Below, in pieces: positions 7,195-10,293 of a stretch of DNA of 10,293 nucleotides. Within the stretch, counting starts at the first letter, position 1. Every line of letters starts with the position of its first letter. The stretch comes from Candidatus Bathyarchaeota archaeon (GTDB lineage Archaea; Thermoproteota; Bathyarchaeia; Bathyarchaeales; DTEX01), in contig JAGGZB010000138.1 in the NCBI GenBank assembly GCA_021162225.1, forward strand, positions 1-10,293. The letters run 5' to 3'. A model generated the notes under the pieces. It saw only the letters and a program-made list of their open reading frames with translations. It searched no databases and had not been told where the DNA came from. The translations under genes and the position numbers were made by a program.

Positions 7195-7202
7195 CTTATA
7201 TT
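7195..7202 (+). promoter_or_regulatory. Candidate TATA box of the tRNA gene
   Basis: CTTATATT lies 33-40 bases before the first base of the tRNA, with an AAATAAC stretch just upstream. This gives a 5' leader of about 7-15 bases. Confidence 0.35.
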
Positions 7203-7265
7203 CTTTGATGCATAGATTACTGTCGATCCAGAATGGGCCCGTAGCCTAGAATGGATAGGGCGCAG

Positions 7266-7277
7266 ATTGACGCGTAA
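7266..7277 (+). other. tRNA intron 1, 12 nt, at position 29/30
   Basis: ATTGACGCGTAA interrupts the 5' strand of the anticodon stem. The precursor can form a central 4-bp helix GCGC/GCGT (7260-7263 with 7272-7275). This is flanked by bulges AG^A (7264-7266) and AA^G (7276-7278), with an outer AGG/CCT helix (7257-7259 with 7279-7281). Each cut falls between the second and third bulge base, the rule for the archaeal splicing endonuclease. No inner helix is possible in the five-base loop, so this is a relaxed motif. Confidence 0.88.
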
Positions 7278-7285
7278 GCCTTCGG

Positions 7286-7302
7286 AGCTTAAAGGCGAAG
7301 GA
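7286..7302 (+). other. tRNA intron 2, 17 nt, at canonical position 37/38
   Basis: The fold is a complete bulge-helix-bulge. The outer helix is the anticodon stem, and the central helix is CTTC/GAAG (7280-7283 with 7297-7300). The bulges are GG^A (7284-7286) and GA^A (7301-7303). The inner helix is GCT/GGC (7287-7289 with 7294-7296) with one G-U pair and a TAAA loop. The central helix pairs most of the anticodon with the intron, as is usual at this position. Confidence 0.9.
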
Positions 7303-7341
7303 AGCCTGAGGTCCTGGGTTCAAATCCCAGCGGGCCCGCCA

Positions 7342-7346
7342 TTTTT
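7342..7346 (+). terminator. Oligo-T terminator of the tRNA gene
   Basis: Five T follow the encoded CCA directly, the usual way archaeal tRNA transcription ends. Confidence 0.5.
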
Positions 7347-7602
7347 AAGGAGGTCTTTATGTAATCGATTAGAAAACCATGAAGGTTATGTGATCATGGC
7401 ATCTTTCTCCTCGCTAAACTTAATCAAAAGCGGGTCTCTATTGAACCGAAGCAACAATGTAGATATAATCTGCTTGAAGAGAAAAATTCCGTGCGCGTTA
7501 AGCATTAATTCAGTAAAGCCATGCTATATTCTTGTTTCTGAATAACCAAAACATCATCTAAATATCTGAAGACGGAAGATGTGCTTACAGGGTGGTGGCT
7601 AA
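7347..7602. other. Stretch between tRNA-Arg and comB: no convincing gene
   Basis: A near-perfect ribosome binding site AAGGAGGT (7347-7354) is followed after four bases by ATG and immediately by TAA (7359-7364). The frame from ATG 7396 to TAA 7545 could encode 49 residues (MASFSSLNLIKSG…), but it has no strong ribosome binding site and an ordinary, serine- and asparagine-rich composition. I cannot say that it is real. The end of the stretch holds the comB promoter. Confidence 0.4.
7558..7566 (+). promoter_or_regulatory. Candidate TATA box of comB
   Basis: CTAAATATC lies 37-45 bases before the GTG start, with an AC-rich A-tract upstream. A start point about 25 bases downstream would leave a leader of roughly 10-20 bases containing GGTGGTGG. 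Confidence 0.4.
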
Positions 7603-8352
7603 GTGGTTAGGGTGCATTTAGAGCTCATTGGAAGGGATGCTTCACGCGCTGCTAAACGTGGAGATGTTACAGTAATAGTTGATGCTCTCCGGAGTAGCTC
7701 AACGATCATTACTGCCTTGTCAAATGGCGCTCGAGGAATCATCCCTGCCCGTACACTAAAGGAGGCCATTCAGCTCTCTGAGAGACATCCAGAAGCATTA
7801 TTGGCTGGAGAAAGGAACATGGTTAAACCTCCAACTTTTCATATGGGTAATTCGCCGCTGGAATATGCTCGGAACGTGGTCTTAGGGAGAACAATTATAC
7901 TGACGACGACCGATGGCACAAAAGCTATAAAGCTGGCAAGTAAGGGCGCAAGGGCAGTTCTGATCGGCGCCTTCTTAAATGCAAGTTCGGTCGCGCGTGC
8001 TAGCTATGATCTCGCATTGAAAATGAAAGCCGATATTTCATTAATCGCCGTTGGTAAGAAGGGAAATTTTGCACTTGAAGATTTTCTGGGAGCGGGCTTT
8101 ATTATTAGAAGGCTTCCTAACGTACAGAAGTTAATCGATAGTGCCCTTATGGATGACAGTGCTTTATGGGCTTATTACTCGGCAGAGATTGCTGAGAAAA
8201 ATCTAAAGGAAGTCATCTATCAAGGCGAGCATGCTAAAAAGCTAAGGGCCTTTGGTCTCTATAAGGATGTAGAGTTCTGTTCAAGAGTTGATATCTTCAA
8301 CTCTGTGCCTATATTAGAAAAATCGATTCTGGTGGAGTATAGGATCCCGTGA
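7603..8352 (+). CDS. comB: ComB family 2-phosphosulfolactate phosphatase
   Basis: A 249-residue protein with the conserved ComB blocks in order: VIVDALRSSSTIITALSNGA (residues 24-43), LLAGERN (66-72) with KPPTFHMGNSPLEY (75-88), TIILTTTDGTKA (97-108), and GNFALEDFLGAG (154-165). The characterised enzyme is a Mg-dependent phosphatase that removes phosphate from 2-phosphosulfolactate to give sulfolactate, the second step of the phosphoenolpyruvate/sulfite route to coenzyme M. The family also occurs in non-methanogens, where the role is less clear. The neighbouring steps (comA, comC) are not in this window. The start is GTG at 7603: an in-frame TAA lies immediately before it (7600-7602), and GGTGGTGG at 7591-7598 is the likely ribosome binding site. 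A GTG at 7612 is a weaker alternative. It appears to be transcribed alone. Confidence 0.88.
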   Translation: MVRVHLELIGRDASRAAKRGDVTVIVDALRSSSTIITALSNGARGIIPARTLKEAIQLSERHPEALLAGERNMVKPPTFHMGNSPLEYARNVVLGRTIILTTTDGTKAIKLASKGARAVLIGAFLNASSVARASYDLALKMKADISLIAVGKKGNFALEDFLGAGFIIRRLPNVQKLIDSALMDDSALWAYYSAEIAEKNLKEVIYQGEHAKKLRAFGLYKDVEFCSRVDIFNSVPILEKSILVEYRIP

Positions 8353-8381
8353 AAAGCATTATTGTATCCGTCAACTCTACC

Positions 8382-8387
8382 TTTTTT
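8382..8387 (+). terminator. Oligo-T terminator candidate after comB
   Basis: A run of six T lies 30 bases after the comB stop codon. No stem precedes it, consistent with T-tract termination in archaea. Confidence 0.35.
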
Positions 8388-8433
8388 AATGCATCTGGAA
8401 TCATCCAGGAGAATATTAACATGTCATGCATAT

Positions 8434-8446
8434 AGATATTTAAGTA
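8434..8446 (+). promoter_or_regulatory. Candidate promoter of the aIF1A-rio1-dim2 operon
   Basis: AGATATTTAAGTA is a good TATA-like element about 60-73 bases before the aIF1A ATG. A second AT-rich element, TTTTTATAATA at 8461-8471, lies closer (36-46 bases before it) and is an alternative. Confidence 0.35.
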
Positions 8447-8473
8447 ACGGTTGTCTATTCTTTTTATAATAGT

Positions 8474-8493
8474 GAGGATTCAGCGAGGATTCA
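8474..8493 (+). repeat. Tandem 9-bp repeat in the aIF1A leader
   Basis: GAGGATTCA occurs at 8474-8482 and 8485-8493, an 11-base period. The repeats lie between the second TATA-like element and the ATG, so they would be in or at the start of the leader. They contain GAGG ribosome-binding cores, but these sit 14 or more bases from the ATG. Confidence 0.5.
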
Positions 8494-8506
8494 CTGGGGC
8501 GTCAAT

Positions 8507-8812
8507 ATGGGCAAGAAAAAGGTGATCAGCGAAGAAGATCTTGACGAGATGGTACTTCCGGCAGGTACCGATGTCTTCGGGATAGCTTTGAAGCTTCTCG
8601 GTAACGATCGCGTACTTGTGAAGTGCCAAGATGGATATGAGAGAATTTGTAGGATCCGCGGTAAGATGAAGAGAAGGGTATGGATAAGGGTAGGCGATGT
8701 GGTGCTTGTAAGCCCATGGGATTTCCAGTCTGAGACTCGGGGAGATATAATTTGGCGTTATACTAAAGGTCAAGCTGAATACTTGCGAAAGCAGGGGCTT
8801 TTAAAGCTCTGA
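8507..8812 (+). CDS. eif1A: Translation initiation factor aIF1A
   Basis: A 101-residue protein with the S1-like OB fold of the eIF1A/IF1 family. Diagnostic stretches are FGIALKLLGNDRVLVKCQDG (residues 25-44), the ERICRIRGKMKRRVWIRVGD segment (45-64), DVVLVSPWDF and GDIIWRYTKGQAEYLRKQG near the end. It binds the decoding A site of the small subunit and helps stabilise initiator tRNA and select the start codon. The length is normal for archaea. The ATG at 8507 starts a typical basic N-terminus (MGKKKV). It is the first gene of a three-gene unit: rio1 follows after 27 bases. Confidence 0.95.
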   Translation: MGKKKVISEEDLDEMVLPAGTDVFGIALKLLGNDRVLVKCQDGYERICRIRGKMKRRVWIRVGDVVLVSPWDFQSETRGDIIWRYTKGQAEYLRKQGLLKL

Positions 8813-8839
8813 GGAAGTCTCCAAGAGGTTTTTAAAAAG

Positions 8840-9640
8840 ATGACTATTGAGGATCGATTAAGGAAGAAACTCGAGCAGAGAGAAAAGTCTTATGAAGCTA
8901 AGCAGTTAATGAAAGAGAAGCGAAGCGAGGAGTATGAGGCCCTAGAGGAAGTTTTCGATAAGCCTACGCTGATGACTATCTATGAACTCATGAATAAAGG
9001 GTGGATAGATGAGATTTACGGCGCTGTTAAGGCTGGTAAAGAGTCGAAGCTTTATTGGGGCAGACATCCCGATGGAACGGAACTTGCTATTAAAATTTAC
9101 TTGACTGTTACAGCTGAGTTTAGGAAGGGCATGCTCACGTATATAGCTGGAGATCCGCGTTTTGAACGTTTTAGGAAGAATCCACGTAGTATAATTTATC
9201 TATGGGCTAGGAAGGAATATAGAAACTTAACAGAAGCCTATCAAGCTAAGGTCAGAGTTCCAAAGCCTTACACGGTCAAAAATAACGTCCTCTTGATGGA
9301 GTTCATCGGAAAAGACGGAGTTAGTGCGCCCTTGCTTAGAGAAGTACGTCTCTCCAATCCTGAGCAGATATATAAGCAGTTGCTTCTGTACATTGAGAGA
9401 CTATATGTGAAGGCGAAGCTGGTTCACGGAGACTTAAGCGAATATAATATTATGATATGGAATGATGAGCCGGTTATCTTTGATGTATCCCAAGCGGTTT
9501 CTATAGAACATCCTAATGCCGACCAGTTTCTACTAAGGGATATCGAGAGGATCAATCATTACTTTAAGCGGTTAGGTGTTGATATCCATCCTTCAGAGGA
9601 GGTTTTTAGGAGGATAAAGGATGCCGCAGCTATTCGTTAA
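8840..9640 (+). CDS. rio1: RIO1 family atypical protein kinase/ATPase
   Basis: A 266-residue kinase of the RIO1 branch. A charged, probably helical N-terminus (1-37) precedes the kinase fold. The nucleotide loop is AGKESKLYWG (65-74) and the phosphate-anchoring lysine is K85 in AIKIY. The RIO-specific flexible region carries AGDPRF at 103-108. The catalytic loop is HGDLSEYN with D198 and N203, and the metal-binding DVSQ has D215; DVSQ marks Rio1 rather than Rio2. RIO1 acts as an ATPase-like switch in the last steps of small ribosomal subunit maturation. The ATG at 8840 has AGAGGT at 8824-8829, 10 bases upstream. The 3' end overlaps the next gene by 20 bases, so their translation is probably coupled. 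Confidence 0.94.
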   Translation: MTIEDRLRKKLEQREKSYEAKQLMKEKRSEEYEALEEVFDKPTLMTIYELMNKGWIDEIYGAVKAGKESKLYWGRHPDGTELAIKIYLTVTAEFRKGMLTYIAGDPRFERFRKNPRSIIYLWARKEYRNLTEAYQAKVRVPKPYTVKNNVLLMEFIGKDGVSAPLLREVRLSNPEQIYKQLLLYIERLYVKAKLVHGDLSEYNIMIWNDEPVIFDVSQAVSIEHPNADQFLLRDIERINHYFKRLGVDIHPSEEVFRRIKDAAAIR

Positions 9641-10205
9641 GATTCCCAGAGAGAGGATAGGGGTTCTAATAGGACCTAATGGTGAAACTAAGCGTGAGAT
9701 AGAGGAGAATCTAAACGTTAGGCTCGAAGTGAATAGTGGAAGCGGAGATGTTACAATAAATTTAAATGAAGATTCAAATGACCCATTTCAGCTATTTAGG
9801 GCTAGAGATATTGTCTTAGCCATCGGCAGGGGCTTCTCGCCTCAGCGTGCCTTTCGTCTATTGCGCAATGAGGATGACATACTCACGATTATTGATCTTC
9901 GAGAGATATTTGGAAAGAATAAATCTGATATTAAGAGGGTTAAGGGCAGGATAATCGGAAAAGACGGAAAAACTCGGAGAATAATAGAGGAGTCTACTGA
10001 GACTTATATCTCGGTATATGGACATACGGTTTCAATAATAGGCGGAGTTGAGGGGTCTAGAATAGCTAGGGAAGCAATAGACATGCTCATAAGGGGAAGC
10101 CAGCATGCAACTGTGTACAGGTTTCTCCAGAGGAAGAGACACGAGCTTAAGAAGAGGGAGCTCGAGCTCTGGGAAGGTAGACCTCTCGTACCGGAGAAAT
10201 ACTAA
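9621..10205 (+). CDS. dim2: Dim2/Pno1-like KH domain protein for ribosome assembly
   Basis: A 194-residue RNA-binding protein with two KH domains. The first has its GxxG loop at residues 18-21 (GPNG, after IPRERIGVLI). The second has it at 113-116 (GKDG, within VKGRIIGKDGKTRRIIEE). The conserved GSQHATVYRFLQRKRHELKK near the C-terminus is typical of archaeal and eukaryotic Dim2/Pno1. Homologues bind the 3' end of 16S/18S precursor RNA, and the archaeal protein has been linked to aIF2-alpha and 16S rRNA 3' end maturation. AGGAGG at 9608-9613, inside the end of rio1, is 7 bases from the ATG, so the start is firm despite the 20-base overlap. It is the last gene of this operon in the window. Confidence 0.94.
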   Translation: MPQLFVKIPRERIGVLIGPNGETKREIEENLNVRLEVNSGSGDVTINLNEDSNDPFQLFRARDIVLAIGRGFSPQRAFRLLRNEDDILTIIDLREIFGKNKSDIKRVKGRIIGKDGKTRRIIEESTETYISVYGHTVSIIGGVEGSRIAREAIDMLIRGSQHATVYRFLQRKRHELKKRELELWEGRPLVPEKY

Positions 10206-10248
10206 AAATTATTGTTTATACTTAAAACTGCAAAAATTCATGTTTATA
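10204..10248. repeat. Imperfect 17-bp direct repeats downstream of dim2
   Basis: AAAAATTATTGTTTATA (10204-10220) and AAAAATTCATGTTTATA (10232-10248) agree at 15 of 17 positions and are 28 bases apart. Each ends in a TATA-like TTTATA. The region is very AT-rich, which weakens the signal. Confidence 0.5.
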
Positions 10249-10254
10249 TATTTA
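10241..10254 (+). promoter_or_regulatory. Candidate promoter of a gene starting beyond the right edge
   Basis: TGTTTATATATTTA is a strong TATA-like element. GAGGAGAT at 10283-10290 resembles a ribosome binding site and ends 3 bases before the window edge. The next gene would therefore start within about ten bases of the edge. Confidence 0.4.
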
Positions 10255-10293
10255 TTATTGTTTTTGTCAAAAATATTATTTTGAGGAGATCTA

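Larger units (their letters stand above)
7235..7341 (+). tRNA. tRNA-Arg(UCG) with two introns and encoded CCA
   Basis: Removing 7266-7277 and 7286-7302 leaves a perfect 75-nt tRNA plus CCA. The acceptor GGGCCCG/CGGGCCC forms 7 pairs (7235-7241 with 7331-7337). The D arm is GCCT/GGGC with G18 G19 A20. The anticodon stem CAGGC/GCCTG has loop CTTCGGA with anticodon UCG (7282-7284). The variable loop is AGGTC. The T arm is CTGGG-TTCAAAT-CCCAG. G73 is followed by genomic CCA at 7339-7341. A20 and C35 are arginine identity bases, and the anticodon reads CGN codons (chiefly CGA). Without intron removal the anticodon stem does not form properly. A run of five T at 7342-7346 follows immediately. The gene sits alone between the alcohol dehydrogenase and comB. 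Confidence 0.95.

Noticed and set aside
7258..7313. Reading the tRNA as a class II (long variable arm) or Val tRNA
   Set aside because: The apparent long variable region and a GAC triplet preceded by T come from the introns. Only the two-intron arginine model pairs every stem.
7267..7545. 92-residue frame running from inside the tRNA gene across the downstream spacer
   Set aside because: Its first 25 codons lie within tRNA-Arg and its introns, so the frame is a by-product of the structured RNA. The part from 7396 is mentioned only as a weak possibility.
7505..7575. Possible C/D box guide RNA on the minus strand (GATGATG followed by CTGA about 40 bases on)
   Set aside because: The C box departs from the consensus, no D'/C' pair or terminal stem is visible, and such short motifs arise easily by chance.
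8480..8773. 97-residue minus-strand frame across aIF1A
   Set aside because: Antisense to a clear aIF1A gene. No motif or ribosome binding site supports it.

Overview
The window is chromosomal archaeal DNA. The evidence is a set of archaeal-type genes (translation factor aIF1A, a RIO1 kinase, a Dim2-like KH protein, an archaeal dihydropteroate synthase-related protein, ComB), TATA-like boxes with short leaders in place of bacterial -35/-10 pairs, and a tRNA gene interrupted by two small introns with bulge-helix-bulge geometry. Multi-intron tRNAs with non-canonical insertion sites are best known from the Thermoproteota (TACK) side of the Archaea, so that is my best guess. The sequence alone does not fix the lineage. 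Several genes start at TTG or GTG. No insertion sequence, CRISPR array, integrase or phage gene is visible.

Layout. Positions 1-5572 carry four genes, all on the minus strand. In their direction of transcription they are a D-isomer 2-hydroxyacid dehydrogenase of the glyoxylate reductase type (4568-5572), a tldD-tldE peptidase pair in one operon (2933-4300 and 1582-2922), and a dihydropteroate synthase-related gene that runs off the left edge (1-1501). A divergent promoter region (5573-5783) separates them from a plus-strand half: an iron-dependent alcohol dehydrogenase family protein (5784-7097), tRNA-Arg(UCG) with two introns (7235-7341), comB (7603-8352), and an aIF1A-rio1-dim2 operon (8507-10205). 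The last 88 bases look like the promoter and ribosome binding site of a gene starting just beyond the right edge.

How the parts fit. aIF1A, Rio1 and Dim2 join translation initiation to the last steps of small ribosomal subunit maturation, and the operon has short spacing plus a translational overlap. TldD and TldE are expected to form one heteromeric metalloprotease, with the zinc site only in TldD. The dihydropteroate synthase-related protein and ComB suggest tetrahydromethanopterin-type C1 metabolism and sulfolactate/coenzyme M chemistry, but neither pathway is complete here. The two oxidoreductases diverge from a shared control region containing a 9-bp inverted repeat.

Most notable is the tRNA. 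A 12-nt intron at 29/30 and a 17-nt intron at 37/38 each fit a bulge-helix-bulge with the cuts in the expected places. The two folds compete for the same bases, so they cannot form together, which predicts ordered splicing. I see no previously undescribed multi-gene system; the other findings are small non-coding structures and start-site questions.
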